DNA of 64,000 nt from Polaribacter sp. (lineage in GTDB: Bacteria > Bacteroidota > Bacteroidia > Flavobacteriales > Flavobacteriaceae). The notes beneath the pieces are model-generated. The model was not told where the DNA came from and did no database searches. It saw only the letters and a list, made by a program, of their open reading frames with translations. Numbering within the stretch: the stretch's first letter is position 1; the number at the start of each line of letters is the position of its first letter. The stretch is from contig JAOLXX010000009.1 in the NCBI GenBank assembly GCA_028343155.1, forward strand, positions 21,013 to 85,012, in the 5' to 3' direction. Shown one piece after another: positions 8,478-18,365 of the stretch. Position numbers and translations under genes: made by a program.

Positions 8478-11400
8478 ATGAAAATTTTAAAATTATTATT
8501 GAAAAAAAAGAAAAATAAAAGCTTCTTGCTGCTGTTTTTTTTAATGATCGGTTTTACAACATTTGCACAATCTATTACAGTTAAAGGTACAGTAACAGAT
8601 GCACAAGACGGTTCTCCTATACCTGGAGTTTCTGTTGTTGTTCAAGGAACTACAAATGGAGTTTCTACTGATTTTGACGGAATTTATGCTATAAAAGCAA
8701 AAATAGGTGATGTGCTTGTTTTTAGTTATTTAGGAATGAAAGAACAATCTTTAAAAGTTAAAAACGCAACATTAAATGTTTCTTTAACAGCAGATGTTGA
8801 AACTTTAGAAGAAATTATTGTAATAGGTTATGGTTCTGTAAAAAAGAAAGAAGTTACAGGAGCTTTAGTACAAGTAAAAGCAGAAGATCTTGAAAATGTA
8901 GTAAGTGCAGATCTTGGAGGCGCTTTACAAGGGCAAGCAGCAGGTGTAAATATTATAGCTTCATCAGAACCAGGAGGAGATTCAGAAATTTTAATTAGAG
9001 GTATTACTTCTTTGAGTGGTAGTAATGATCCTTTATATGTTGTAGATGGTATAGTACAAGCTGGTGATCCAAGAATTCCACCTTCAGATATAGAAAGCTT
9101 AAATATATTAAAAGATGCTGCGTCTACTGCAATATATGGAGTTAGAGGAGCTGCTGGTGTAATTTTAATAACTACTAAACAAGGAAAGCCAGGTACATTA
9201 AGAGTCAGGTTAAATGCAAGTTATGGTGTACAAAGAAGAAATGCAGCTGTACCATTAATGAACTCTGTAGAACAAACTTATTTTGATATTGTAACAAGTA
9301 GAAATGTAAATGATTCTTTTGATGAAGATGTAAACTTACAGATTTTACAAAACAGCCAACAATTTCAAAATGAAACAGATTTAAATAAATTATTATTTGA
9401 TGATAATCAACCTATACAGAATCATAATGTAAATATTTCTGGAGGTTCAGGTGATATAAATTATAACGTAACACTAGGTTTCTTTGAGCAAAAAGGGTTG
9501 CAAATAAACTCTGATTATAATCGTTTTAATGTAAGAGCAAATACAGTTTACGAAAAAAATAAGTTGAGAATACAATCTAGTGTTGCTTTGATGACAGATG
9601 AAAGAGCTATTCCACAAAATTTTCTATTATCTCAAGCAATTGTATATAGACCTACGCAACCAGGTATAGACTTAAATGGTTTTGATGAGTTATCTCAAGG
9701 AGGTGATGATGTAAATAGATTGGGTTGGGTTATTGAAAGTTTAAGAACAACAAATATTCAAAAAAGAAACAGATCTAATGTAAACTTTAATGTTAATTAT
9801 GAATTGATAAAAGGTTTACAATTAACAGGTAATTTTGGACTTACAAAAGATGATTTAATTGGTAAAATAACAAGACCTTATCAAGAAATAAGAAACTCTC
9901 AAGGATTACTTCAAAGTCAGCCTGCAAATAGTTATTTAGATATGAGAACTCGTTTCACTACCAATTTAGTAGCAGAGTTTGGAGCAACTTATAATAAGAC
10001 TATATTAGAAGATCATAGCTTCACATTTACAGCATTTGCTACATTAACAGATAATCATAGTGAAGCTTTTACAGCAAGAAGAAGAGGGTTAACAAATCCA
10101 GATGCTACCACTTTAGATTTAGCTACAGGAGAGCAAAGTGTTACTTCAGGATTTGATTATGAGTATAAAAGTTTAGGGTTAATAGGTAGACTTCAATACA
10201 ATTATAAAGACAAATATATTTTTAGTTCTAGTGTTCGTAAAGATAGAACTACAAGTTTTGCATCTAACATCAATACTGGGCTTTTTCCATCTGCTTCTTT
10301 TGCATGGAATGCACACGAAGAATCTTTTTGGTCTCCGTTAAAACGAACCATTAATAACTTTAGAGCAAGAGCATCTTTTGGTAAGTCTGGGAATGATAGG
10401 GTTGGATCTTATTCATATCTTCCAGGTATTGTTCAAAATTTAAATTATTATGGTAATGATAGCACAACAGGCAATGAGACATTAAATTTAGGGGCTATCC
10501 AAACAGTGTTTAGAAACGAATTATTATCTTGGGAAACTACAACAGAAAGTAATTTTGGTGTTGATTTAGCATTGTTTAGAAATAAGCTTACTATTTCTGC
10601 TGATTATTATAACAGAAGTAATGAAGATATGTTGTTTCCAGTGTTTTTACCACCATCTGCTGGTGGAGGTAATAATGCTACAGTAATCTTAAATGTTGGT
10701 AATATGACTAACAAAGGAGCTGAATTAGCTGTTGGTTACAGAGGAAGAACAGGTAAACTTGGTTGGAGAATGAATGGTACATTATCTACAAACCAAAATA
10801 GAATTACTAAAATTAGCGGAGATACTAATTTTTTATTAACAGATGATTTTGGTCTAGTAAGTAGAGCTTCTCAACAATCTAGAGTTACTGCTTTATCTGT
10901 TGGTAGAGAAGTTGCTGCTTTCTATCTTTGGAGAACTGATGGAATTTTAGACACAGAAGAAAAACTAGCTGAATATCAAAAAATAGATAATAATGCTAGA
11001 ATGGGTGATACAAAGTTTATCGATCAAAATGGAGATAATGTTTTAGATGATAACGATAGAGTTTATAGTGGTAGTGGATTACCAGATTTTGAAATTGGTT
11101 ATACATTCAATGCAAACTATAAGAACTGGGATTTCTCAATGAATTGGTATGCTGCTATAGGTCAAGAAATAATGAATGGTTTTGATGCTTGGGCTTATGG
11201 ATTTGGAAGACACAAAGATTTGATTTATCAATGGTCTCAAGTAAATGGAGATTCTACAATACCTGCTTATAGAAATGATGTTAGAAGACACAATAACTAT
11301 TTAGGTTATAGTGATCTTTGGTTAGAAGACGGTTCTTATCTAAGGTTAAAACAAATATCTTTAGGATATTCAATTCCTAAAAAGAAGGTTGAAAAATGGG

Positions 11401-11567
11401 GATTAAATAGAATGCGTTTTTATGTAAGATCTCAAAACCCTCTTACTTTTACTAAATATTCTGGATATAACCCTGAGGTTGGTGGAAGAATTACTGGAAA
11501 AGGTTTAGATAAAAATACAGGACCTATATCTATTCAGTGGATTTTTGGAATGAACTTAAACTTTTAA
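8478..11567 (+). CDS. SusC-like TonB-dependent oligosaccharide importer
   Basis: This outer-membrane transporter has 1029 residues. The signal peptide ends TTFAQ. A CarboxypepD_reg domain (about 32-110, VKGTVTDAQDGSPIPGVSV) leads into the EEIIVIGYGSVKKKEVTGAL junction and the plug with GQAAGVNI, LIRGITSL and LYVVDGI. The rest is a 22-strand barrel ending in the terminal aromatic pattern GMNLNF. It is the energised import channel of the locus and is followed after 25 bases by its SusD partner. This is the only SusC/SusD pair in the window, so all imported oligosaccharides of the region may pass through it. The ~196-base leader before it (8282-8477) contains no gene and presumably holds the promoter. 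Confidence 0.97.
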   Translation: MKILKLLLKKKKNKSFLLLFFLMIGFTTFAQSITVKGTVTDAQDGSPIPGVSVVVQGTTNGVSTDFDGIYAIKAKIGDVLVFSYLGMKEQSLKVKNATLNVSLTADVETLEEIIVIGYGSVKKKEVTGALVQVKAEDLENVVSADLGGALQGQAAGVNIIASSEPGGDSEILIRGITSLSGSNDPLYVVDGIVQAGDPRIPPSDIESLNILKDAASTAIYGVRGAAGVILITTKQGKPGTLRVRLNASYGVQRRNAAVPLMNSVEQTYFDIVTSRNVNDSFDEDVNLQILQNSQQFQNETDLNKLLFDDNQPIQNHNVNISGGSGDINYNVTLGFFEQKGLQINSDYNRFNVRANTVYEKNKLRIQSSVALMTDERAIPQNFLLSQAIVYRPTQPGIDLNGFDELSQGGDDVNRLGWVIESLRTTNIQKRNRSNVNFNVNYELIKGLQLTGNFGLTKDDLIGKITRPYQEIRNSQGLLQSQPANSYLDMRTRFTTNLVAEFGATYNKTILEDHSFTFTAFATLTDNHSEAFTARRRGLTNPDATTLDLATGEQSVTSGFDYEYKSLGLIGRLQYNYKDKYIFSSSVRKDRTTSFASNINTGLFPSASFAWNAHEESFWSPLKRTINNFRARASFGKSGNDRVGSYSYLPGIVQNLNYYGNDSTTGNETLNLGAIQTVFRNELLSWETTTESNFGVDLALFRNKLTISADYYNRSNEDMLFPVFLPPSAGGGNNATVILNVGNMTNKGAELAVGYRGRTGKLGWRMNGTLSTNQNRITKISGDTNFLLTDDFGLVSRASQQSRVTALSVGREVAAFYLWRTDGILDTEEKLAEYQKIDNNARMGDTKFIDQNGDNVLDDNDRVYSGSGLPDFEIGYTFNANYKNWDFSMNWYAAIGQEIMNGFDAWAYGFGRHKDLIYQWSQVNGDSTIPAYRNDVRRHNNYLGYSDLWLEDGSYLRLKQISLGYSIPKKKVEKWGLNRMRFYVRSQNPLTFTKYSGYNPEVGGRITGKGLDKNTGPISIQWIFGMNLNF

Positions 11568-11592
11568 TATCACTTAGAAAAAATATACAATC

Positions 11593-13383
11593 ATGAAAAA
11601 AATAATATATAAAATTTGTTTGTTAGTTCTTACACTGAGTGTTTTATCTTCATGTGTAAATGACGAATATTTTGAGATAACAAACCCAAATGAAATTGCT
11701 AAAAACAACTTTTGGAGAAACTTATCTGAAACTGAACTAGGCTTGAATGCTGTTTATCAATCTTTGCATAACCCTGGTGTGCTTAATAAAATTAACGAAA
11801 TGTTAAGATCAGATATGGGGTATCCAGGATATGGAAGACCTATTGCACAAAACACTGAAGAATTTTATTTGCATACCTATAATGGCAGTTCAAATTCAAT
11901 AAGATTAAAGTGGGAAGCAACTTATACAGGTATTTTTAGAGCAAATCAAGTAATCGAAGCTTTATTAGCTATAGAGGCTGAAACTTTGGAAGAAGATATG
12001 CCAGAATGGACTTCTCAAATGGCACAAGCTCGTTTTTTTAGAGGGCTATTTCATTTTTACCTTTATACGACATTTAATGAAGGTAAAATTATAATAAGAG
12101 ATTTTGTTCCAAAATCTCAAGATGACTTTAATCAGCCGCTTTCTAGTGCTGCAGATGTATTAAATTTTCTTAGAGAAGATTTAGATTATGCTCATAAAAA
12201 CCTTTACATGAAAGGAGTGTACCCTAGTAATGATTTAAGTAGAGCTACGTCTGGAGCAGCTGCAACAGTTTTAGGTACTACATACCTACAAGAATTAGAC
12301 TATAATAATGCAATGCTATATTTTAACGAAGTTATTACACAACATCCTTATCAATTAGAAACAGATTTAACTAAAATGTTTACTTCTGCTAATGGTGAAT
12401 TTAACAGTGAGTCTATCTTTGAAATTAACTTTAGTAATGATAACATACAATTTGATTTATCTCAATGGGATGGTTCTTCTGGAACAAATTGGTTAAATCA
12501 GCAAACCTCTAATACAAGAGGTGCTGTTGGCCCAGCTTGGATAGCACTTCAGTATAAAACTGAAGCAATGGATGATAAAGATTTAAGAAATTTTTATAAC
12601 GATGCTAACAATAATAATCAATTAACAAAAAGAAATGTTCCATTACGTGCCTCTTCAATGATGGCATTAGTAGATGACACACAAACTCAATACTATTTAG
12701 TAGAAACAAGTGCCTATACTAGATTTCATGGAACAGCTTGGGGATTTGCTTGGTGGAAAAAATATCAAAACCATGATATTGTAACAAACGAAAGTCAATT
12801 AGAAGGTGGTGCTGTTTTTTCAAGTAAGAATGTAACTTTAAATAGACTTTCAGAAGTATATTTAATGCAGGCAGAATGTTTGATTAAAACAGGTGATGTA
12901 GCAGGAGCTTTAACCTTGATGAATGATATTAGAAAAAGATGGGGGTTGGTGCTTTTAGGAAGACCTAATGGTGATACTTCTAGGACTTATGATAGAGAAG
13001 ATACAGATCCAGAATTTACTGCAGATGAATTAATGCAACAACTAATGAAAGTTGATAAACCGTTAGAAACGGGTGCTGAAGGACATTGTATTCGTACCAT
13101 AGATTTCTTACGATGGAAAAAATCTGATAATTACGGATTTAAAGAAAGATTGTTAGAATTATCTAACGAAACGTATTATGCTCAAAATTTTACATATGTA
13201 AATTCTGAAGGTCAAACAAGAACTAGAAATAATTTTCCATCGTTAGAAGCGACTATGCCAGCAGGAGCAAACATTGTAGTAAATTATGAATATGATATTT
13301 CTGTTTTAAATTATGATGAATCTCAACATACTTATTATCCTATTCCATTTACAGAAGTAAATGCAAATTCAAACATTAATTAA
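11593..13383 (+). CDS. SusD/RagB-like glycan-binding lipoprotein
   Basis: This surface lipoprotein of 596 residues has a lipobox SVLSSC (Cys21), then the SusD-like helical TPR scaffold: ARFFRGLFHFYLYTTFNEG, AAATVLGTTYLQELDYNNAMLYF, and the RagB-type EVYLMQAECLIKTGDVAGAL near the C-terminus. It ends with YYPIPFTEVNAN, the usual closing motif. It caps the SusC channel and delivers bound oligosaccharide. It starts 25 bases after the SusC stop and is followed after 12 bases by the next lipoprotein, so the three are one operon. Confidence 0.96.
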   Translation: MKKIIYKICLLVLTLSVLSSCVNDEYFEITNPNEIAKNNFWRNLSETELGLNAVYQSLHNPGVLNKINEMLRSDMGYPGYGRPIAQNTEEFYLHTYNGSSNSIRLKWEATYTGIFRANQVIEALLAIEAETLEEDMPEWTSQMAQARFFRGLFHFYLYTTFNEGKIIIRDFVPKSQDDFNQPLSSAADVLNFLREDLDYAHKNLYMKGVYPSNDLSRATSGAAATVLGTTYLQELDYNNAMLYFNEVITQHPYQLETDLTKMFTSANGEFNSESIFEINFSNDNIQFDLSQWDGSSGTNWLNQQTSNTRGAVGPAWIALQYKTEAMDDKDLRNFYNDANNNNQLTKRNVPLRASSMMALVDDTQTQYYLVETSAYTRFHGTAWGFAWWKKYQNHDIVTNESQLEGGAVFSSKNVTLNRLSEVYLMQAECLIKTGDVAGALTLMNDIRKRWGLVLLGRPNGDTSRTYDREDTDPEFTADELMQQLMKVDKPLETGAEGHCIRTIDFLRWKKSDNYGFKERLLELSNETYYAQNFTYVNSEGQTRTRNNFPSLEATMPAGANIVVNYEYDISVLNYDESQHTYYPIPFTEVNANSNIN

Positions 13384-13395
13384 AAAATAATTAAG

Positions 13396-15108
13396 ATGAA
13401 AAACATAAAAATAATATCATTCCTTTTAGGTCTTTTACTTCTGGCAAGTTGTAATGAGTCTGAATATAAAGATTATACTGCTCCAGATGAGCTTTCGGAT
13501 GTATCATGGGTAATTAGCTTAAATAGGTTTGCACAAAACCCAACTTGGATAAATCAAGATACTAGTATCTCGTTTTTCGACTTATCTCAAGGAGCAGTAA
13601 GTCATGAATGGGCAATTGAACAAGGAAATAACTTTTTAAAAGAAGGATTTAATGCCAATACAGATACTCTAGTTAATTTTATAGATGAGTCTAAAGGAAT
13701 ATCTTCAAGTGATTTAAAAGCTCATATTTTGTTTCAAAATAGTGGGATTAATAAAGTTAGACTTTTCAATAAATTTAGTTCTCCAGTAACATATAGAGCA
13801 AGCTCTGGTATTAAAACTTCAGTAAAAGAAGGAGATTTATGGGTAATAGATACTACTTTTGTTTTTGATGTTTATGCACATTTAGAGCCCGCTTTTAAAG
13901 TTTTAAAAAACGGAACAGAAGTTATAAGTATAGCTGCAACTGATTTGCCAGATATTGCAGATGAAAGCACTTGGCCTGAAGTAGAAGTAGAAGCAGCGAC
14001 ATCATTAACTTTCGAAGATTTAACAACAATTGGTAGACCCAATGGAAGAAGTTGGTTAGCACCAGATGGAGTTCCAAGTCAAACAGGAGGAGTTACTGCA
14101 GAAATTAAGTTTTACAAGTTAGGTACATTTAATGCAGGTACTTTTAGATCAGTTAGGTTTAATGAATTACCTGGGCAAACAATAGAAAAATTAATTCCTT
14201 TAAAAGTTAAAGTTATTCAGTCTTCTCAACCATTTGTATTTGACAACGCTTTAACTGAAGACGAAAGTGAAAAAATATCTTTTAGAGTTAATGGAGAAAT
14301 TGCATCTTTTACAGGACAACAAAGTAATTTTACAGTAAATGTTAAGAACACAGCATCAGGTTTTGATAAAGATATTACAGTAGCTTCTGTTGGTCCAAAA
14401 GATGGTGATGCTACTTTTATGGAGTTATCTTTAACGGAACCAATTTATAATTCTGATGTAATAACGATTTCTTATAATAGCACTGGAGGAATTAAATCGG
14501 CAGATGATAGAGTATTACAATCTTTTACTGCTCAAGAGGTTCAAATGCATTTTGGTAATAATGTATTGCCAGCAAGAGGTCATGCAAGTTACGAAGGTCC
14601 AAATGCTGCAGCTAATAGAGCTTTTGCAGCGGATTATTTTACTGGAAACAACAATATTTTAGGAGGTGGACAATTTGTTTACGAAAGAGTTACTAGTAAA
14701 TTCTTTGCAGGTGATGGTGGAATAGCAAGTATGAAATACAGTACTTTATCTTCTAACCCAGTACCAAATGTAAACTTATGGAGTTTTGGTTTAGGAAAAC
14801 CAACAGCAATTCCTGCAGGAACATACAGAATGTCTTATATGATATGGTTAGATCCTGCTACAACACTAAAAACGTTTAGAACTGAATGGAATAAACCAGC
14901 GTTTACTAGACAGTTATGGGACATAGAAAATGTTGAAAAAGGAAGATGGGTAAGGATATTTAATACTTTTACAACTGATGAAATTACTCCAGCATTAAAT
15001 GTGAGATTTACTTTTAGACCACATATTGCTGAAAATGCAGGTGTTACAGGAGCTCAATTATTATGGGTAGATGATTTTCAATTAGTAGAAATAGAAGTTA
15101 GACCATAA
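13396..15108 (+). CDS. SusE-position surface glycan-binding lipoprotein
   Basis: This lipoprotein of 570 residues (LLLLASC, Cys19) is placed directly after SusD, where surface glycan-binding proteins are normally encoded. The N-terminal ~200 residues look like a PKD-type beta-sandwich and the middle like Ig-type modules. The C-terminal ~150 residues resemble the CBM-like modules of the GH16 enzymes at 5113 and 30051: an AxLDPATT strand, WxxxxNVEKGRWVRIFNTF, and a closing LLWVDDFQLV. I infer that this C-terminal module binds the polysaccharide at the cell surface. No enzymatic motif is seen. Specific family membership is unknown. Confidence 0.8.
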   Translation: MKNIKIISFLLGLLLLASCNESEYKDYTAPDELSDVSWVISLNRFAQNPTWINQDTSISFFDLSQGAVSHEWAIEQGNNFLKEGFNANTDTLVNFIDESKGISSSDLKAHILFQNSGINKVRLFNKFSSPVTYRASSGIKTSVKEGDLWVIDTTFVFDVYAHLEPAFKVLKNGTEVISIAATDLPDIADESTWPEVEVEAATSLTFEDLTTIGRPNGRSWLAPDGVPSQTGGVTAEIKFYKLGTFNAGTFRSVRFNELPGQTIEKLIPLKVKVIQSSQPFVFDNALTEDESEKISFRVNGEIASFTGQQSNFTVNVKNTASGFDKDITVASVGPKDGDATFMELSLTEPIYNSDVITISYNSTGGIKSADDRVLQSFTAQEVQMHFGNNVLPARGHASYEGPNAAANRAFAADYFTGNNNILGGGQFVYERVTSKFFAGDGGIASMKYSTLSSNPVPNVNLWSFGLGKPTAIPAGTYRMSYMIWLDPATTLKTFRTEWNKPAFTRQLWDIENVEKGRWVRIFNTFTTDEITPALNVRFTFRPHIAENAGVTGAQLLWVDDFQLVEIEVRP

Positions 15109-15133
15109 CTGCCTAAAATTTAAATTAGAAATA

Positions 15134-15538
15134 ATGATGAAAAATATATTAAAATATATAACAGTTTTAACAATTGTATTAGCATTTACAAGTTGTGAAG
15201 AAGAGAGTAACTTTAAAGACTCCACAGTAGAATTAACACCTGTTTATAGTATTACAGATATTACAGGGCCAAATGCAGCGTTTAAGGTTAATATTTACAA
15301 ACAAAAAAACTTAATAACTGAGTATTCTACAAAGTTCAATTTAAAAAGTTATAGTTCTTCTGCATTGTCAGATACTTCAACTGCAACGAATTATGAGGTT
15401 ACAGTTAATAAGTCAGATGACGGAACAACATATGCTTATGTATTATCTGCAGATAAAACTACTGGAGATGGTACATTAACTATAGATGGAAATACAGTTT
15501 ATACTGTAAAAGTTTCAGAAGTAGAAGTTTATAACTAA
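15134..15538 (+). CDS. small outer-membrane lipoprotein of the SusCD operon
   Basis: This lipoprotein of 134 residues has the lipobox LAFTSC followed by acidic residues (EEESNFKD), a signal often seen in surface-exposed Bacteroidota lipoproteins. The mature part is a single small beta-rich domain with no recognisable family. It starts 25 bases after the preceding glycan-binding protein and is followed by a rho-independent terminator, so it is the last gene of the SusC operon. A second in-frame ATG lies 3 bases downstream. It could be an accessory glycan-binding protein, but that is only inferred from position. Confidence 0.65.
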   Translation: MMKNILKYITVLTIVLAFTSCEEESNFKDSTVELTPVYSITDITGPNAAFKVNIYKQKNLITEYSTKFNLKSYSSSALSDTSTATNYEVTVNKSDDGTTYAYVLSADKTTGDGTLTIDGNTVYTVKVSEVEVYN

Positions 15539-15556
15539 TATTTAATAAATTTGTTT

Positions 15557-15586
15557 AAAAGGATTGCATTTTATGCAGTCCTTTTT
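15557..15586 (+). terminator. terminator of the SusC/SusD operon
   Basis: A stem AAAGGATTGCAT / ATGCAGTCCTTT with one wobble pair and a very short loop is followed by a T-run. It lies 18 bases after the stop at 15538. Confidence 0.8.
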
Positions 15587-15618
15587 CTGCTTATATGTAG
15601 TAGCTATATTTGTAAATA

Positions 15619-16947
15619 ATGATATTTAATTTAATAGCAATTTTAATAGTTTTAGTACTTCTTGTATTCTCAATTTCAAAATTGAAAATACACCCTTTTA
15701 TTGTACTTATTTTAGCAGCAATTTGTTTAGGAGTAATAGTTGGTTTAGATGGCGAAAAAACGATAAGTGTATTGTTAGAAGGGTTTGGCTCTACCATGAA
15801 ATGGATTGCTATTGTTGTTATTTTGGGAGCATTTATTGGTGAAGTTCTTCATGAAACAGGGGGAGCAATTAGAATTGCTAAAAAAATATTAAAATGGACT
15901 GGCCAAAAAAGATTGCCTTGGGCAATGGGTTTTACAGGATATATTGTTTCAATACCTGTTTTTGTAGATGTTGCCTATATTTTGTTTCAACCAATTACAG
16001 AAGGTTTAGCAAGAAGAAGCAAAACACCATTGCTAGTAGTGGGCTTATCTCTTGCAGCAGGTTTAACTGTTTCTCATACATTAATGCCACCAACTCCTGG
16101 GCCTTTAGCAGTAGCATCAATTTTAAATGCTGATTTAGGAAAACTGTTGCTTATTAATTCTTTTGTTGCCATTTTTGTTGTTATTGGCGGCGTTTTATGG
16201 GCAAAATTATTTTGCAAAAAAATCGTTTTAGATTTTGATAAGCAAAGTCAAGTTGAAGAAAATAAACAATCACCTTTTGAGTTAAATAATCTTCAAAAAT
16301 CTATTTTTCTTTTAGATTTAATGCCAATAGTAGTTCCTATTATTTTAATGGCTGGAGGTGCATTTTTTACAGGCGAATCTAAGATAGAAAAAGTGTTACA
16401 CTTTTTAGGTATACCAATGGTTGCAGTTCTTATTGGAGCAAGTATAGCAGCCATTCAGTTTTTTAGAGTTAAAACAAAAACAAAATTTAATGATTTAGTA
16501 GAAGCTGCTATCGTAAAATCTGCCTTGGTTATCATGATAACTGGTGCAGGAGGTGCATTTGGTTATGTAATAAGAGCATCTGGTGTACAAGATTCATTAG
16601 GAGAGTTTTTTGCTTCAATGCCATATTTAGGGTTTTTATTACCTTTTATAATAGCAGCAGTTTTAACAACAGCCACAGGTTCAATAACTGTTTCATTAAT
16701 TGGATCTGCATCTATTTTAGTCCCATTAGTTAGTGTTATGCCATATTCTGCAGAAATGATGGCAGCTCTAATAGGTTGTGGATCTTTTTGTGTTTTTCAT
16801 GCAAATTCAAGTTTTTTTTGGCTGTTAAATCGTTTACATAAAATTCCTGTAAATATTTTGTATAAGACATTTACTTTGCAATCTTTAATTATGGGTTTTT
16901 CAGGTCTATTTGGCGTAATAATTTTATATTTAATTGGGGTTCGTTAA
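15619..16947 (+). CDS. GntP-family aldonate (gluconate-like):H+ symporter
   Basis: This inner-membrane permease has 442 residues and about 12 hydrophobic segments throughout. It shows GntP-type conserved regions: WIAIVVILGAFIGEVLHETGGA, IPVFVDVAYILFQPI and LTVSHTLMPPTPGPLAVASI, then a TTATGSITVSLIGSAS segment. GntP proteins bring in sugar acids such as gluconate. Its place just before an enolase-superfamily enzyme, an aldehyde dehydrogenase and an aldolase suggests that it imports an aldonate intermediate or related acid of the anhydrogalactose route. It sits just after the SusCD terminator, so it has its own promoter or depends on readthrough. The match to GntP is firm; the substrate is inferred. 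Confidence 0.88.
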   Translation: MIFNLIAILIVLVLLVFSISKLKIHPFIVLILAAICLGVIVGLDGEKTISVLLEGFGSTMKWIAIVVILGAFIGEVLHETGGAIRIAKKILKWTGQKRLPWAMGFTGYIVSIPVFVDVAYILFQPITEGLARRSKTPLLVVGLSLAAGLTVSHTLMPPTPGPLAVASILNADLGKLLLINSFVAIFVVIGGVLWAKLFCKKIVLDFDKQSQVEENKQSPFELNNLQKSIFLLDLMPIVVPIILMAGGAFFTGESKIEKVLHFLGIPMVAVLIGASIAAIQFFRVKTKTKFNDLVEAAIVKSALVIMITGAGGAFGYVIRASGVQDSLGEFFASMPYLGFLLPFIIAAVLTTATGSITVSLIGSASILVPLVSVMPYSAEMMAALIGCGSFCVFHANSSFFWLLNRLHKIPVNILYKTFTLQSLIMGFSGLFGVIILYLIGVR

Positions 16948-17185
16948 GTTTTACGGAAAACTACATCTCATTTATTTAAAGAAATAATATTTTATTTTGA
17001 AAAGAATATATTTAATGGTTTTTCTTTAAACAACATATACTTTATCTAATATTATAGGTAATATATGATTTGTTTAAGATAAAAATGGAGTTTACCAAAA
17101 AGAGCCTATTAACTAAATTTATGCTTTAGCAAAATTATTTTTTCAAATTTTTATTTGCTAGAGAATCAACTAAATATCTAAACCA

Positions 17186-18358
17186 ATGACTATAGAAAAA
17201 ATAGAAGCATTCATCCTTAAAGACACACTATCTAAAAGTTTTTTCTTTTCACAATGGGAATATGCAGAACGCTGTATCTGTCTTGTTAAAATAACTGCAT
17301 CTAATGGTCAATATGGTTGGGGAGAAGCTTATGGACCTGCAACAATGGTAGAAGCTGGTATTAAATTATTAGAACCAACAGTTTTGGGAGAAAATCCTTT
17401 AGAAAATGAAGTGATTTGGAATAAAATGTACCGAAAAACATTAGATTTTTCAAGAAGAGGAGTCTATATGGCTTCTGTTAGTGCAATAGATATAGCTATT
17501 TGGGATTTAAAAGGTAAAATTTTAGGTCTATCTGTATCCACGCTTTTAGGAGGTTCTCATAGAAAGAAAATTAGACCTTATGCTACTGGCTTGTACTTTA
17601 CAAATCATAATAATTTTTCTGATGGATTTGTAGAAGAGGCTAAAAAATATGTAGCTCAAGGCTTTAAAGCTATGAAAATGAAAGTTGGATTAGGCATCAA
17701 AGAAGATGTTGCCAATGTGAAATTGATTAGAGAAACTATTGGACCAGATATTAAATTAATGGTAGATTCTAACCATGCATACACTTTTAACGAAGCTGTA
17801 GAATTGTGTAGAAAAATTGAAAAATATGATATTGGTTGGTTTGAAGAGCCAATCTCTCCTGAATTCTATGAACAATATGCAGAATTAAGAGAAAAAACAA
17901 CAATACCAATTTCAGGTGGAGAATGTGAGTATTTAAGATTTGGATTTAATCAATTGATAAAAAATAAATCTGTAGACATACTTCAACCAGATATTTGTGC
18001 AAGTGGTGGATTAACTGAAGCCAAAAGAATATCAGCTTTAGCAAGTACAAATGGTATAGATTTAGTGCCTCATACATGGGGTACATCTATTGGTTTGCAT
18101 GTAGCTTTACACTTTATTTCTAATATTGAATCTATTCCAGGAAGAATGTATCAACCAGAATTTTTAATGGAATTTGACCAAACAGAAAATGGTTTAAGAG
18201 ATAACTTGTCTTTTCCAAAGTTAGAAATGAAAGACGGTATGTTAGAAGTACCAAACAGACCAGGGTTAGGTATCGATATTGATGAAGAAGTGCTACGTAA
18301 GTATTGTATAAACAATTCGACAAACGAAAACATAATAGAAAATATTTTAAATAAATAA
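17186..18358 (+). CDS. enolase-superfamily sugar-acid cycloisomerase/dehydratase (DauB-like candidate)
   Basis: This cytoplasmic enzyme of 390 residues belongs to the mandelate racemase/muconate cycloisomerase group. A capping domain (1-~125) precedes the barrel. The barrel shows the KMKVG Lys-x-Lys pair, metal ligands Asp in MVDSNHAY, Glu in WFEEPI and Glu in SGGECE, and the His of LVPHTWGTSIG. This set fits acid-sugar dehydratases and 3,6-anhydrogalactonate cycloisomerases. The dehydrogenase and aldolase that follow (7- and 3-base gaps) make it a likely 3,6-anhydrogalactonate cycloisomerase forming 2-keto-3-deoxygalactonate. In a carrageenan setting the D-form enzyme (called DauB in Zobellia) is expected; the L-form of agar is the alternative. 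The family is certain; the substrate is inferred. Confidence 0.85.
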   Translation: MTIEKIEAFILKDTLSKSFFFSQWEYAERCICLVKITASNGQYGWGEAYGPATMVEAGIKLLEPTVLGENPLENEVIWNKMYRKTLDFSRRGVYMASVSAIDIAIWDLKGKILGLSVSTLLGGSHRKKIRPYATGLYFTNHNNFSDGFVEEAKKYVAQGFKAMKMKVGLGIKEDVANVKLIRETIGPDIKLMVDSNHAYTFNEAVELCRKIEKYDIGWFEEPISPEFYEQYAELREKTTIPISGGECEYLRFGFNQLIKNKSVDILQPDICASGGLTEAKRISALASTNGIDLVPHTWGTSIGLHVALHFISNIESIPGRMYQPEFLMEFDQTENGLRDNLSFPKLEMKDGMLEVPNRPGLGIDIDEEVLRKYCINNSTNENIIENILNK

Positions 18359-18365
18359 AACAAAA

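Noticed and set aside
15605..15612. TATATTTG just before the GntP start (and likewise 29049-29056 before the second AraC gene) as promoters
   Set aside because: They match TAnnTTTG but lie only 6 bases from the start codons and have no convincing -33 element; a leaderless mRNA would be required.
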